In this document: positions 17,100-26,039 of the stretch, one piece after another | Layout: each line of letters opens with the position of its first letter | How positions within the stretch are numbered: the stretch's first letter is position 1 | Source: Alphaproteobacteria bacterium | GTDB lineage: Bacteria; Pseudomonadota; Alphaproteobacteria; Rhizobiales; GCA-2746425 | NCBI GenBank assembly: GCA_024743215.1 | Contig: JANSWZ010000002.1 | Location: 248,001-312,000, forward strand | Direction: 5' to 3' | Length of the DNA: 64,000 bases | Position numbers and translations under genes: made by a program | The notes under the pieces: model-generated | Seen by the model: the letters and a program-made list of their open reading frames with translations, nothing else | The model's database searches: none | Told to the model about the DNA's origin: nothing

Positions 17100-18536
17100 T
17101 CATACGGACAGATCCAACTGGGTGGACATTCCGATTAGTAAACTGTTGCCGTGATAGGCATTTGCAATGAGGTCTGCGTGTTCCAACAAACCCAAATCCT
17201 GTTCGTCGGGCTCCGGTTGACCCTGTCCATTCGAGTTTTTCTCAAACCCTTCATGACCATGGGCACCTTGCTCATGATGAGACTGCTGGAAGCCCATATC
17301 ACCAGACGACAACATGCCGGGAGCCGGACGATCCATGCCACCCGTGGGGGTGGGATGAGACGGCGCTTGTTGTGCAGCAGTGCTTGATCCCTGATTTTGC
17401 GCATTGGTTTGACCCTGCGCCTGACTTTGGTTTTGGCCCGTGTTTTGATTGTGGCCAAAACGTTGGTCAGCACCAGAATTCATCGCAGCTTCGCCGCCAC
17501 GCACGCCAAGGCTGGACGTTTTCAACGCGATTGTCAGGTCTCCGTCACCAGTTGAAAATCCCTGCGCTTTCAGAGCTTTTTCCAGGCCAGCCATATCTTT
17601 TTGCAAAAGTGCCAGCGTTTCGGGTTTTTCAACCATCAACTGCGCCGTCAGATTCGCATTATTGGCTATGTTCAGCTTGACGGTGATGGTGCCCATGGAT
17701 TCCGGTGTCAGGCGGATTGTGAACTGATTGTTGCCATCTGCCTTGTTGCGCGCCATCTGCACCGCAATGTCCGGTGTATTTATCGTCGGATTGGGTCTGC
17801 CGGTGCCATCCTGACCCTGAGCTTGGGATTGCGTCAGACCACCTTGCGAAAGCTGTGACCGGAACCCGCTATCTGTTGATTGCGGCAAAGTCGCCAATTG
17901 TGTCTGGCTCTGCGGCAAACCATCGGAACTGACGCGTTGTGCGTTGCCGAATGGTTCTGCCGATGTGGATGAGAAAGCGGCAGAGCGTTTGGCCAATGGA
18001 TCCGTCAGTTCCTTTGCCATAGCGGGAACACCCAGCCGATTCAGCACTGTCTCGGCGGTTTCCGCATCGGACTGAGTTGTTGCTGCCGCTGCAGTTCCAG
18101 ATTTTGATCCTGATAGGAGATTGAGTTCTGCACCTTGTTGTGCAGAACCCTGTTGACCCGCCAAGGGGTTGGCGCTTTGGTTTGCCTGTACGTCACCCAC
18201 AGTCTGCGCAGCAGTATGCAGCAGCATGTTGGCTTGTGTGCCAGCGCCTTTTTGAAAGCCGGTAGAAGCTGAAACTTCAGTATTTGCCTGATTGGGGTGG
18301 CCAAGCATACCCGCCGCCATTTCCAGCCCAAATGGCGAGAACTTCGGTGGAGGCGTGGTCCCTTCTGCGCCTTGAAGAGCGGCTGCGCCTGTCGGCGTCT
18401 CGCCGCCTGGCTGCACACCACCAGATAACCACGCAGCAAAGCCCCCGCCAGTTCCGGCTTCTGCCGGAGCTGACGGACCGTTAGATCCGGTCTGGGCTGC
18501 ATCCGCAGATATTTGCGGAGGCGTGGAAACAAACAT
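17100..18536 (-). CDS. fliK: FliK-like flagellar hook-length control protein
   Basis: The 478-aa protein has a long low-complexity Gly/Gln/Ser/Ala N-terminal part and a C-terminal Flg_hook domain (about 260-345; FTIRLTPESMGTITVKLNIANN, then MVEKPETLALLQKDMAGLEKALKAQGF) as in FliK secreted rulers. A His/Gln/Asn-rich tail follows the domain. The ATG at 18536 has GGAG just upstream. flgD follows it. A -24/-12 promoter lies about 45 bases upstream of the start. FliK sequences diverge widely outside the domain, so only the C-terminal match is strong. Confidence 0.88.
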   Translation of the reverse strand: MFVSTPPQISADAAQTGSNGPSAPAEAGTGGGFAAWLSGGVQPGGETPTGAAALQGAEGTTPPPKFSPFGLEMAAGMLGHPNQANTEVSASTGFQKGAGTQANMLLHTAAQTVGDVQANQSANPLAGQQGSAQQGAELNLLSGSKSGTAAAATTQSDAETAETVLNRLGVPAMAKELTDPLAKRSAAFSSTSAEPFGNAQRVSSDGLPQSQTQLATLPQSTDSGFRSQLSQGGLTQSQAQGQDGTGRPNPTINTPDIAVQMARNKADGNNQFTIRLTPESMGTITVKLNIANNANLTAQLMVEKPETLALLQKDMAGLEKALKAQGFSTGDGDLTIALKTSSLGVRGGEAAMNSGADQRFGHNQNTGQNQSQAQGQTNAQNQGSSTAAQQAPSHPTPTGGMDRPAPGMLSSGDMGFQQSHHEQGAHGHEGFEKNSNGQGQPEPDEQDLGLLEHADLIANAYHGNSLLIGMSTQLDLSV

Positions 18537-18577
18537 GGCTTACTCCAAAGCGTCGACGAACGCCGACACTCCCTCTA

Positions 18578-18593
18578 TGCAAGCAAGAGGCCA
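18578..18593 (-). promoter_or_regulatory. Sigma-54 (-24/-12) promoter of fliK-flgD
   Basis: The minus-strand sequence TGGCCTCTTGCTTGCA has GG and GC separated by exactly ten bases, in the contexts TGGC and TTGCA. The predicted transcript would start about 30 bases before the fliK ATG. FlbD, encoded 6.7 kb away on the same strand, is the expected activator. Confidence 0.7.
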
Positions 18594-18878
18594 GTTTAGC
18601 ACCTCTATTTTATCTATATTTATCAGATACTTGATATCATCCGCTTGTTTTCATCCATGGAAAGGCGGCAAATTTTTCCGCCCAAAGCGGCAAATGCGAC
18701 CGCATCTTCGCCATATTGGAGGTGTCGGTATGGCGTGAAACCTTGCATGGGCCACGCGTTCGGCCTAAAACGCCGCGAAATGAATGGAACTGCTTGGGTT
18801 TTGTCATTGTCGGACTATATGCAAACCTTGCGATTGCTTTTACTGCAAACCATCTGAAGAACTATCTGGACCACTGTC
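18594..18878. other. Divergent region between fliK and mnmA
   Basis: About 285 bases that hold the fliK upstream activating sequence and the mnmA promoter. No gene or RNA was recognised. Short frames near 18650-18857 are not supported. Confidence 0.4.
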
Positions 18879-20084
18879 ATGCTGAACAGCCTTGATTTAC
18901 CGGAAAAGCCGGAGGACACGCGCATTGTCGTTGCGATGTCTGGCGGCGTCGATTCCTCTGTGACCGCCGCTATTTTGAAGCGCGAAGGCTATCAGGTCAT
19001 CGGTATGACCCTGCAACTCTATGACCACGGCGAAGCAACCCACAAAAAGGGCGCGTGTTGTGCCGGTCAGGACATTCACGATGCCCGTCGTGTGGCCGAT
19101 ATGCTGGATATACCGCATTATGTGCTGGATTATGAGCAGAAGTTCCGCGAGCAGGTGATCAACCCGTTCATGGAAAGCTATGTGGCAGGTGAAACACCAA
19201 TCCCGTGCGTGGCCTGTAACCAGACCGTCAAGTTTTCCGATCTTCTGGAAACCGCCAAAAGCCTGGGCGCCGCGGCGCTTGCGACCGGCCATTACATCGG
19301 CAGCCGAATGCGCGAAAATGGACACCGCGAGCTGTACCGCCCGGTCGACCATGACCGGGATCAGAGCTATTTTCTGTTTGCCACGACGCAAGAACAGCTC
19401 GACTTTATTCGCTTTCCGCTGGGCGGTCTCAGCAAGGCTGAAACCCGCCAGATTGCAGAAGATCTGAACCTGCATGTGGCACAAAAGCCAGACAGCCAGG
19501 ACATTTGTTTCGTGCCATCGGGGCGCTATGCCGATGTGATCTCGCGGCTGAAGCCGGACGCGGCAACCGGTGGTGACATTGTGCATGTGGATGGCACGGT
19601 GCTTGGCACCCATAAGGGCATTATTCACTACACTGTTGGCCAGCGCCGCGGCCTTGGCATATCGTCTGCCGACCCGCTTTATGTTGTGGATCTGGATGCA
19701 AAGACCCAGCAGGTTATCGTCGGCCCGCGTGAAGCGCTGGCAACTGCCATTGTGCATCTGCGTGACGTCAATTGGCTTGGCGCGACGCCGCTGACTGAGT
19801 TGCCTGAAGAGGGTCTGTCGATCTTTGCCCGCCTGCGCAGCACACGCCCGCCCATGCCCGCAACGCTCTTTGCTTCAGGAGATGATGTCTGGTGCGAATT
19901 GGCAAATCCGGAAGACGGCATTTCGCCCGGACAGGCCTGTGTGATCTATGAAGATGACAGTGCAAGCACCCGCGTTCTGGGCGGCGGCTGGATCGGCTCG
20001 ACCGAACGTCCGCAGATCAGTTCTGCAACTGCAACAGATGCGTCATCGACACCAAAAACCGTCTCAGACTTCCTGATTGCCTGA
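18879..20084 (+). CDS. mnmA: tRNA-specific 2-thiouridylase MnmA
   Basis: The 401-aa enzyme adds sulfur to position 2 of the wobble uridine in tRNA-Lys, -Glu and -Gln, using ATP and persulfide sulfur. The PP-loop SGGVDSS is at 21-27, the catalytic Cys is probably C113 in [11 protein letters not shown], and the second Cys is C210 in [11 protein letters not shown]. The GQRRGLGI motif of the middle domain is present near 250. The start [21 protein letters not shown] matches the extended alphaproteobacterial N-terminus. It is a single gene followed by tRNA-Met, a reasonable but possibly accidental pairing. Confidence 0.97.
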   Translation: MLNSLDLPEKPEDTRIVVAMSGGVDSSVTAAILKREGYQVIGMTLQLYDHGEATHKKGACCAGQDIHDARRVADMLDIPHYVLDYEQKFREQVINPFMESYVAGETPIPCVACNQTVKFSDLLETAKSLGAAALATGHYIGSRMRENGHRELYRPVDHDRDQSYFLFATTQEQLDFIRFPLGGLSKAETRQIAEDLNLHVAQKPDSQDICFVPSGRYADVISRLKPDAATGGDIVHVDGTVLGTHKGIIHYTVGQRRGLGISSADPLYVVDLDAKTQQVIVGPREALATAIVHLRDVNWLGATPLTELPEEGLSIFARLRSTRPPMPATLFASGDDVWCELANPEDGISPGQACVIYEDDSASTRVLGGGWIGSTERPQISSATATDASSTPKTVSDFLIA

Positions 20085-20247
20085 CGTGATTCCGGCGGTC
20101 AGCCCATGCGGACGTCATTCATCTGAAAACGCGGTACGACAGTGCTTGACACGACTGCGCCGCGCCCTTTATATGCGCGTCATTCGTTAGATAAATAACG
20201 ATTTCCAGACATCCCATGACTTCGTTCAATGTGGATGTCCCTTACGG

Positions 20248-20324
20248 GGCGGAGTAGCTCAGCTGGTTAGAGCAGCGGAATCATAATCCGCGTGTCGGGG
20301 GTTCGAGTCCCTCTTCCGCTACCA
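20248..20324 (+). tRNA. tRNA-Met (CAT), elongator type
   Basis: The 77 bases fold into a full cloverleaf. The acceptor stem pairs GGCGGAG with TTCCGCT, the anticodon loop is ATCATAA with CAT at 20282-20284, the T-arm is GGGGGTTCGAGTCCCTC, and CCA is encoded. The GGCGGAGTAGCTCAG start is the alphaproteobacterial elongator tRNA-Met type rather than tRNA-Ile2 or initiator. IS remnants begin about 85 bases downstream. Confidence 0.95.
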
Positions 20325-20408
20325 TTTTCATAATAGAATATATAGATTAGACGTTTTATGAGCTTTGGACTCCTGAGTCCGCGTTTGGCGAATAATCCGC
20401 TTGTAGTC

Positions 20409-20625
20409 TCATTCGATGTAATGGTGGACGTCTGTACGTGCCTGATCACGGATGCGGTAGACTTTGCGCTTCACCCGCTCGTTTTTCAGCGATGAGAAGA
20501 AGCTTTCCATTGCTGCATTGTTCGGGACGTTTCCGGATCGGCTCATGAAACATGTGATGCTGTTTTCTGCCATCAATCTTTGGAACTACTCGCTGGTATC
20601 GAGCTGCTGCCGGTTTCGTGGACAC
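20409..20625 (-). pseudogene. C-terminal remnant of an IS3-family transposase (OrfB)
   Basis: Read on the minus strand from 20573, a 54-codon stretch contains VPNNAAMESFFSSLKNERVK then RIRDQARTDVHHYIE and a stop. This is the end of the integrase core around the last catalytic Glu of IS3-family OrfB. Upstream the same frame continues to about 20625 as S-E-stop-F-Q-R-L-M (RGSQYTSEEFQRLM in intact copies), so an in-frame stop interrupts it. The normal C-terminal tail after YIE is missing. It is a decayed copy. Confidence 0.8.
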
Positions 20626-20659
20626 CCAGATAAGGTGTTTATGAGATTGTGGATCAGGA

Positions 20660-20725
20660 ATGACGAGAAGAATTTTTGGCCCTGAATTCAAGCGGAAGGT
20701 GGTCCATGTTGAGATGAAAATTTGA
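20660..20725 (+). pseudogene. N-terminal remnant of an IS3-type OrfA
   Basis: A 21-residue frame reads MTRRIFGPEFKRKVV and ends in TGA after HVEMKI. The pattern (R-x-F-x-P-E-F-K-x-K-V) is the start of the IS3/IS911 OrfA helix-turn-helix. It is on the opposite strand to the OrfB remnant 35 bases away, so the two are not parts of one intact element. Confidence 0.5.
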
Positions 20726-20987
20726 CCGTCTGGAGATTTATGCCATGACTCAAAATGGCGGAGAAGTTGCAACGGGAAGCGTTGTGGTCAAAGGTGCCCT
20801 TTGTCCAAGCCCAGTTTTTCATACTGGCCTCGCTGAGCAAATTGTTATAATTCCCAATCACCTTCACAGCCCAATTAATCTGCGAAAGATCAACGCTATT
20901 CCACTTTTCCATTATCTCTCAATAAATTTTTTTTGATCGCCAGAATTCCTCCATTTTCTCTCCACAATTACACTGAACAACAGCGGA
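20726..20987. other. Decayed DNA between IS remnants and the sensor kinase
   Basis: Frames on both strands are short and interrupted. No terminal inverted repeat, target duplication or intact gene could be read. The promoter of the sensor-kinase gene should be in the last 100 A+T-rich bases. Confidence 0.4.
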
Positions 20988-22460
20988 ATGCTTTGGAGAC
21001 GATTGTCGCTTACAAATAAAATACTTGTAACTATTTCGCTGACGGCAATGATAATAGTCGCAATGATGGCCGGTCTGGTCGCACTGAGCATGCGGGACGG
21101 GTTCGCCAAATATTTACTGCAAACCGAGATCAATCGGTTCGATGACTTGGAAGTCGCTCTAAGTGAGTTATATGATCCGGCCAGCAATGGTTGGCCGCAA
21201 TTGGTAAGCACTGAAGAAAGTTGGCTCACCTTTGTCGTCGAAAACTTCAACCCGCGCGCCGTTCCTCCTCTTGAGTCTCAAGAAAGTTTGAGTGAAACAG
21301 CCGGGCAAGCGAGACCGGAACAATTTTCTACTCTGCCTCCGCGCAGAGGAACCGCGCCACCTCTTCTTATCAAGCGTATCGGATTGCTCGACCAAAATGG
21401 TGGGGTTTTAGCCGGGTCACCACAAGTTGGCAGCCAAATGGTTACGCGCGCCATTTTTCTCCCCGGACGCCCATCAAATTCTGAACCGATTGGATGGATA
21501 AGCCTATCGGCACCACTTGGTGAACGGGCGGAATCTGAGGATCTATTTATCGAGAGTCAGTATCGATCATTGCTGATCGTTTCTCTTATGGCCTTGGTGT
21601 TGTCGTTCGGCATGGCTGTCATACTCGCCCGCCAGTTTCTTAATCCAATTCGCGAGTTGACGGAGGGAAGTAGCAGATTGGCTTCTGGAAATTTCACAAC
21701 TCTCATTTCTCATCGCCGCCATGATGAATTGGGGAAATTGATGGACGACTATAACATTCTGACAAAAAGTCTGGCTGCCTCTGAGGAGGCTGAGCGTAAA
21801 TGGATCACAGATACATCGCATGAATTGCAGACACCATTGGCAATCCTACGCGCTGAAATCGAGGCCTTGATAGATGGTGTCAGGACACCGACTGCTGAGA
21901 GACTTCAAAACCTGCAGACTTCTGTGATGCGTCTGTCTTCACTTGTCGCCGATATCAATACGCTTTCAAGAACACGCGAAGGCGGGCTTTCTCTTAATCT
22001 TGAAGAAGTTCAGCTGGCTTCTGTTATTGCGGAAGCGGTCTCCAGCGCCAGAAATGGCTTCAAGGCCGCAGGCATAGAAATCAACTTGGATGTTCAGTCA
22101 GACTTGGTACTCAGCTGTGATCGTTTTCGACTTCGCCAAGTGTTTGACAATTTATTGGAGAATAGCAAACGCTATACCAGCCCCAACGGCAAAGTTCATA
22201 TTCAAGCCAAGGAAACGAGTTCTCAGATTCATATTGTGATTGAGGATTCCGCACCAAGCCCGCCGGCTGAATCAATTCAGCACCTATTCAAGAGATTTTA
22301 TCGTGTAGAACAGTCACGTTCCCGCGCGCTGGGAGGCTCTGGATTGGGTCTTTCCATTTGTCAATCAATCATCAGTGCGCACGGGGGCAAGATCGAAGCG
22401 CAGTCGTCTGAATTCGGTGGGTTAAAAATTGCACTCAGTCTTCCAAAACAAGCCACATAG
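20988..22460 (+). CDS. baeS: BaeS-like sensor histidine kinase
   Basis: The 490-aa inner-membrane kinase has two membrane segments (about 10-34 and 191-215) flanking a periplasmic sensor domain, a HAMP linker (RQFLNPIRELTEGSSRLASGNF), the H-box ITDTSHELQTPLAILRAEIE with phospho-His near 277, an N-box FDNLLENSKRYT, and G boxes DSAPSPP and GGSGLGLSI. The ending follows E. coli BaeS closely. BaeSR senses envelope stress and induces drug efflux in enterobacteria. Here the downstream genes are exported proteins of unknown function, so the signal and regulon are unknown. The response regulator starts 2 bases after its stop. Confidence 0.88.
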   Translation: MLWRRLSLTNKILVTISLTAMIIVAMMAGLVALSMRDGFAKYLLQTEINRFDDLEVALSELYDPASNGWPQLVSTEESWLTFVVENFNPRAVPPLESQESLSETAGQARPEQFSTLPPRRGTAPPLLIKRIGLLDQNGGVLAGSPQVGSQMVTRAIFLPGRPSNSEPIGWISLSAPLGERAESEDLFIESQYRSLLIVSLMALVLSFGMAVILARQFLNPIRELTEGSSRLASGNFTTLISHRRHDELGKLMDDYNILTKSLAASEEAERKWITDTSHELQTPLAILRAEIEALIDGVRTPTAERLQNLQTSVMRLSSLVADINTLSRTREGGLSLNLEEVQLASVIAEAVSSARNGFKAAGIEINLDVQSDLVLSCDRFRLRQVFDNLLENSKRYTSPNGKVHIQAKETSSQIHIVIEDSAPSPPAESIQHLFKRFYRVEQSRSRALGGSGLGLSICQSIISAHGGKIEAQSSEFGGLKIALSLPKQAT

Positions 22461-22462
22461 CC

Positions 22463-23149
22463 ATGCATAAAGATACGCCAAAAAATATTCTGATTGTCGA
22501 AGACGAAGTGGCCATAGCTGATGTGGTCAAGGAGTACCTTGCAGAGGCACAAATGGAGGCGGTTCTGCTTTCAAGCGGGGTTGATGCTGCAACAACAATT
22601 TTGTCTGGCGCATTCGATTTGGTAATTCTAGACCTCATGTTGCCCGGAATCGATGGATTGACCATTTGTCAGGAAGTTCGCAAAACCAGCGAAATTCCGA
22701 TCATAATGGTCACTGCAAAAGTTGAAGAAATTGACCGTCTGGTTGGTCTGGAGACGGGTGCGGACGATTATCTTTGCAAGCCCTTTTCTCCAAGGGAACT
22801 TGTTGCGCGGGTGAAGGCTGTGCTGCGCCGAACTTCAAATCAAATGGTGCTCTCCAATGAGAGCAGCCAGCGCTTGGTCGTTGATCCAGAGCGTTGGATT
22901 GTAACCTTTAACGGCGTGAATATCAGTTTGACAAGACGGGAGTTTATACTCTTTGAAATACTACATTCAAAACCTGGCAGGGTATATTCACGTGCACAGT
23001 TGCTAGAGCTTGCGTATGATCATGACAGTGATGTTATTGACCGCGCAATCGATAGTCACATCAAGAATATTCGCATCAAATTTGAGGCGGTTTGTGAGTG
23101 GGACCCCATCCGTTCGGTCTATGGCATCGGTTATTCTTATGATGGCTAA
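22463..23149 (+). CDS. baeR: BaeR-like response regulator (OmpR family)
   Basis: The 228-aa regulator has a receiver domain with the acidic pair in IVEDE (13-14), phospho-Asp D57 in LVILDLMLPGIDG and Lys in MVTAKVEEIDRL, then a winged-helix output domain (LTRREFILFEILHSKPGRVYSRAQLLEL, IDSHIKNIRIKFE, YGIGYSY). The MVTAKVEEIDRLVGLETGAD stretch is very close to BaeR. It is cotranscribed with the kinase gene. A weak hairpin (TCCCGT-GAGATA-ACGGGA) lies about 80 bases downstream. Confidence 0.9.
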   Translation: MHKDTPKNILIVEDEVAIADVVKEYLAEAQMEAVLLSSGVDAATTILSGAFDLVILDLMLPGIDGLTICQEVRKTSEIPIIMVTAKVEEIDRLVGLETGADDYLCKPFSPRELVARVKAVLRRTSNQMVLSNESSQRLVVDPERWIVTFNGVNISLTRREFILFEILHSKPGRVYSRAQLLELAYDHDSDVIDRAIDSHIKNIRIKFEAVCEWDPIRSVYGIGYSYDG

Positions 23150-23689
23150 TTCGATCATTGTGCCAGCGCTGGCCATTGCGGATTACACAAATGATACCAT
23201 TGAGAACCCGTTTGTTTTCAACCCGCGTAATCCCGTGAGATAACGGGACATACGGCTCAATCCACTTCATCTGCCTGTCAGCAAGCTAAAACAATTATAC
23301 ATGCCAAGCATCAGTCTGGCATCAGTGAAACAGTCCGCAAGCCGTCCCGTAGCCAATTTTCTGGGTCCCAAGTCTAGCTTGAATGATGACTGCGTTGTTG
23401 ATGTCTGCTTCCCAGCGGAAAATCTGAGAATTTTCCCTATCGAGTAAACGGCGCGCTCAGTTTCAAGTTTGATTTTTGCAGTTGAAGCGAAGGGCGTGAC
23501 AGCTCTGCAAATTGCCAAAGAGTATCGCGGTAACAACACAATCAATTTCATTCTTTCACACGGCACCGCAATTTAATTTGCCGATGGTCAGCGCGTAAAT
23601 CAACATCTTACCGCCACATTTTCTACAAACCAGGCTCACGATCAACAGGCAGTTAGGGCGTATTCGAAATCTAATTGAAAAGTAAAAAA
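23150..23689. other. Non-coding stretch with a possible transposase trace
   Basis: About 540 bases. A plus-strand frame ending near 23575 reads FAVEAKGVTALQIAKEYRG, faintly like the conserved middle of IS1595-type transposases (K-G-x-S-A-L-x-L). It has no start, is preceded by a stop at about 23447, and is too short to call. No RNA gene was recognised. Confidence 0.3.
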
Positions 23690-24028
23690 ATGAAAATGAA
23701 AACGGATTTTCGCCCGGTTGTGAGCAGGTATTCTCTCGTCATCCTTGCTGCTGCAACCTTTGTTTTTTATTCCTTAGTTACAAGCAACGTTTTTGCTGAC
23801 GATACGCTTCAATCCCGCGGTGCAATGATCATGGCTCAGAACGGCGCGCGAAGCCAAAATGGAAATCGTCCCAGTCCACCTTCCCCAGAGGCAATAAACG
23901 CATGCGAAGCAAAAGCAGAAAATTCTAGATGTAGTTTCAACGATGTGCGTAGTGGCGTGGCAGTAAAAGGTACATGTATTACAACGCCTCGGGGCGAGGC
24001 CGCTTGTGCTGCCAATAGTGCAAAATAA
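23690..24028 (+). CDS. Small exported Cys-containing protein, function unknown
   Basis: The roughly 112-aa protein has a signal peptide (hydrophobic YSLVILAAATFVFYSLV, cleavage probably after NVFA). The mature part is proline-rich (NGNRPSPPSPEAINACE) and then has four Cys in the pattern C-x6-C-x14-C-x8-C (INACEAKAENSRCSF, GTCITTPRGEAACAA), likely two disulfides in the periplasm. The frame opens at a TTG at 23675, but the ATG at 23690 is a more likely start. I do not recognise a named family. Its position after baeSR and before the DUF6152 gene makes it a candidate member of an envelope-associated group. Confidence 0.6.
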   Translation: MKMKTDFRPVVSRYSLVILAAATFVFYSLVTSNVFADDTLQSRGAMIMAQNGARSQNGNRPSPPSPEAINACEAKAENSRCSFNDVRSGVAVKGTCITTPRGEAACAANSAK

Positions 24029-24048
24029 TTTCAAGACCATTTGACGAT

Positions 24049-24073
24049 CTCCCTGCGCGCAAGCGCCAGGGAG
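24049..24073 (+). terminator. Hairpin after the small exported protein
   Basis: CTCCCTG and CAGGGAG arms, extended by GCG/CGC, form a stable stem 21 bases after the stop. There is no T-run, so it may be a pause or mRNA 3'-end hairpin rather than an intrinsic terminator. Confidence 0.35.
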
Positions 24074-24279
24074 GCCTCATCGCGTGGGATCTGAAAGATT
24101 TTTAGCGCCCGTGAAAGCAATAGACCAAAAATAAGAGCGCCCATTGTGAAGTCCGGCGCGTAGAATTTCGGGATGAGTTGCGGACATAAAAGTGTCGGCA
24201 GTTCCGCCCGTGCCCATCAAAAACGGGATGGAACTTGCTGCGCGCTGCTAGTTGACCATCCATAAATAGAGTTGAGAAC

Positions 24280-25380
24280 ATGGTACCCTTACGAACCATC
24301 GCAATTGTTATAGCACTCATAGTTTGGCCAATAAACTCAATGGCTCACCACGGTGTCAGTGGTCAATTTGATTTGAGCCAAACATTTGAAGCCTCGGGCA
24401 AAATAACGCGGATAAGACTCGTGAACCCGCATGCCTATGTTTACTTTGATGTCACCGACGACGCGGGCGTCGTGACAAATATGCGCTGCGCAATGGAGTC
24501 TGGATCGTCTATGAAGCGCAGCGGCTGGACCGAAGAGATGTTTGAGATCGGCAGCGAAATCACCATCAGCGGTTCACCTGACCGTAACGATCCGACGACC
24601 TGCCTTATGAGCCAGATCACCTTTGCAAATGGTGTGACGGCGGACCGCGATAGTACCTTTGGCGAAGATGGTTCGATCATTGCTGCGGAACGTCAGATCG
24701 CACGCGAAGATGGCACGCCCAACATTGACGGCAACTGGGCGATGGCAAACCCGCAGGAACGCAGCGGCGGGCGGCCAACCGTGACCCAGACCGAAGCCGG
24801 CTTGGCTGCGGTTGCCGATGCAAGCCCGGACCAGAACCCGCGGTTCAATTGTCTCGCAACCAATATCGCGATGGATTGGGTCTTTAACGGGATGGTGAAT
24901 GCCATCGACCAGTCAGACACCGAAATAACAATAACATATGGCTTTATGGATTTGGTCCGCACGATCCATTTGGATGGCAGTGAGATGCCCGATGATTTTG
25001 TGCCAAGCCGTGCAGGATATTCTGTAGGCGAATGGGACGGTGACACCTTGGTCGTTACCACGACCGGTTTTGATGAAGGCTGGATCATGGCTCCGGTCGG
25101 CGGGGGCGCTCGCCTTGTTGTAGACGGCGAGGAAGAGGCTGATCGTCCGAAACGCCCTGAAGGTCGCGGTGGTCCGCAAGCTGTCAAGAACAGTGAGGAG
25201 TTGACCGTAACCGAGAGGTTCACGCTGAACGACGATGGTACTGTGCTGATGCGGGAATATGCGTTTTTCGATCCGATCTATCTCGAAGCGCCCTTTGTGG
25301 GAACGGATGAAGTTACGCTCACTGCGGATGCCTATGAGCCCTATGCTTGTGAAGACCTCACAAACGAGCGGACTGAGTAG
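24280..25380 (+). CDS. Exported DUF6152-domain protein
   Basis: The 366-aa protein has a signal peptide ending at MAHHG (cleavage near residue 21). It then shows the DUF6152 pattern: AHHGVSGQFDLSQTFEASGK, VNPHAYVYFDVTDD and GSEITISGSPDRNDPTTC. The region from about 150 is a separate domain with WDGDTLVVTTTGFDEGW and LTVTERFTLNDDGTVLMREY, seen in many exported proteins annotated as hypothetical. The reaction, if any, is unknown. A strong hairpin (GCCCCGCG arms, 25409-25433) follows the gene. The next frame downstream is the DUF6644-like fragment, its usual type of neighbour as I recall the family. Confidence 0.65.
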   Translation: MVPLRTIAIVIALIVWPINSMAHHGVSGQFDLSQTFEASGKITRIRLVNPHAYVYFDVTDDAGVVTNMRCAMESGSSMKRSGWTEEMFEIGSEITISGSPDRNDPTTCLMSQITFANGVTADRDSTFGEDGSIIAAERQIAREDGTPNIDGNWAMANPQERSGGRPTVTQTEAGLAAVADASPDQNPRFNCLATNIAMDWVFNGMVNAIDQSDTEITITYGFMDLVRTIHLDGSEMPDDFVPSRAGYSVGEWDGDTLVVTTTGFDEGWIMAPVGGGARLVVDGEEEADRPKRPEGRGGPQAVKNSEELTVTERFTLNDDGTVLMREYAFFDPIYLEAPFVGTDEVTLTADAYEPYACEDLTNERTE

Positions 25381-25408
25381 CCAAAACTATTTCTCACTCA
25401 GCCATAAT

Positions 25409-25433
25409 GCCCCGCGTTCAACAGGCGCGGGGC
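25409..25433 (+). repeat. GC-rich hairpin downstream of the DUF6152 gene
   Basis: GCCCCGCG and CGCGGGGC are perfect 8-base arms around a 9-base loop. No T-run follows, so it may attenuate rather than stop transcription into the next gene, whose ATG is 29 bases further on. Confidence 0.45.
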
Positions 25434-25461
25434 AGGATCGACACAGCAGAAAGTTCACTAG

Positions 25462-25660
25462 ATGGAAACTCTATTCTGGCTCGAAGATTCTTTCCTTGGA
25501 AAGATAGTCTCCAGCACGTTGTGGGGCTATCCCATCGTGTTGTCCTTGCACGCGAACGGCATGGCCACGATGGTTGGCGTGACCATGATGCTCACGGTCA
25601 GTGTATTGGGGTTTGCCCCGAAAATCCCTGTCACTGCAATGGCCCCTTATTGGCGCGTAG
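25462..25660 (+). pseudogene. 5' fragment of a DUF6644-like membrane protein gene
   Basis: The ATG at 25462 opens a frame whose first 60-65 residues resemble DUF6644-type proteins: LEDSFLGKIVSSTLWGYPIV, LSLHANGMATMVGVTMMLTV, LGFAPKIPVTAM. The similarity stops near residue 65. The frame runs on to 25866 but reads as nonsense there, while a different frame (from 25661) takes up a HupE/UreJ-like sequence. The simplest reading is a deletion that joined the front of this gene to the back of the next one out of frame. The promoter side of the gene looks intact. Confidence 0.55.
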
Positions 25661-26026
25661 CTGTTGGCGGGTGTGTCCTCTATCGGTTTGTCCGTTTGCG
25701 ACAATGCACTCGAGAACCTTCAGATTATACGGCCGATCAATCCCAAATTGGCCGTGTTCGGATTTGGCTTGGTGCATGGGCTGGGCCTGTCCACCAAACT
25801 GCAAGACCTGCCCCTTTCACGCGATGGCTTGATCGTCAATATGCTGGTGTTCGACATTGGCGTTGAGCTTGGGCAGATCGCGGCCCTGACGATATCGTTT
25901 GGCGGCTTGGCCTGGCTGCGACAGCGATTTGATTTCACACTTATAGCGACAAACGCAAATGTCCTTTTGTTCGCCGCTGGATCGGCCCTGTTCGCAATGC
26001 AATCGGTCGGATATTTCACAACATGA
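25661..26026 (+). pseudogene. C-terminal part of a HupE/UreJ-2-like membrane protein
   Basis: The frame starts right after a stop at 25658-25660 and could begin at the TTG at 25664. It encodes about 120 residues with FGFGLVHGLGLSTKLQDLPL and LVFDIGVELGQIAALTISFG, the last conserved half of HupE/UreJ-like proteins with their His-Gly and Glu-x-Gly-Gln motifs. The first membrane helices and the His-rich N-terminal metal motif are missing. It may still be translated from TTG with the downstream gene, but is more likely the 3' end left by a deletion. Its stop is followed by a ribosome site for the next gene. Confidence 0.55.
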
Positions 26027-26039
26027 TGGAGACGAAACA

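Noticed and set aside
18897-19757. 286-codon minus-strand frame inside mnmA
   Set aside because: It is the antisense shadow of a fully conserved enzyme gene.
23267-23575. Possible IS1595-like transposase fragment
   Set aside because: Only a short stretch (K-G-V-T-A-L-Q) resembles the family, with no other conserved block in frame and a stop just upstream.
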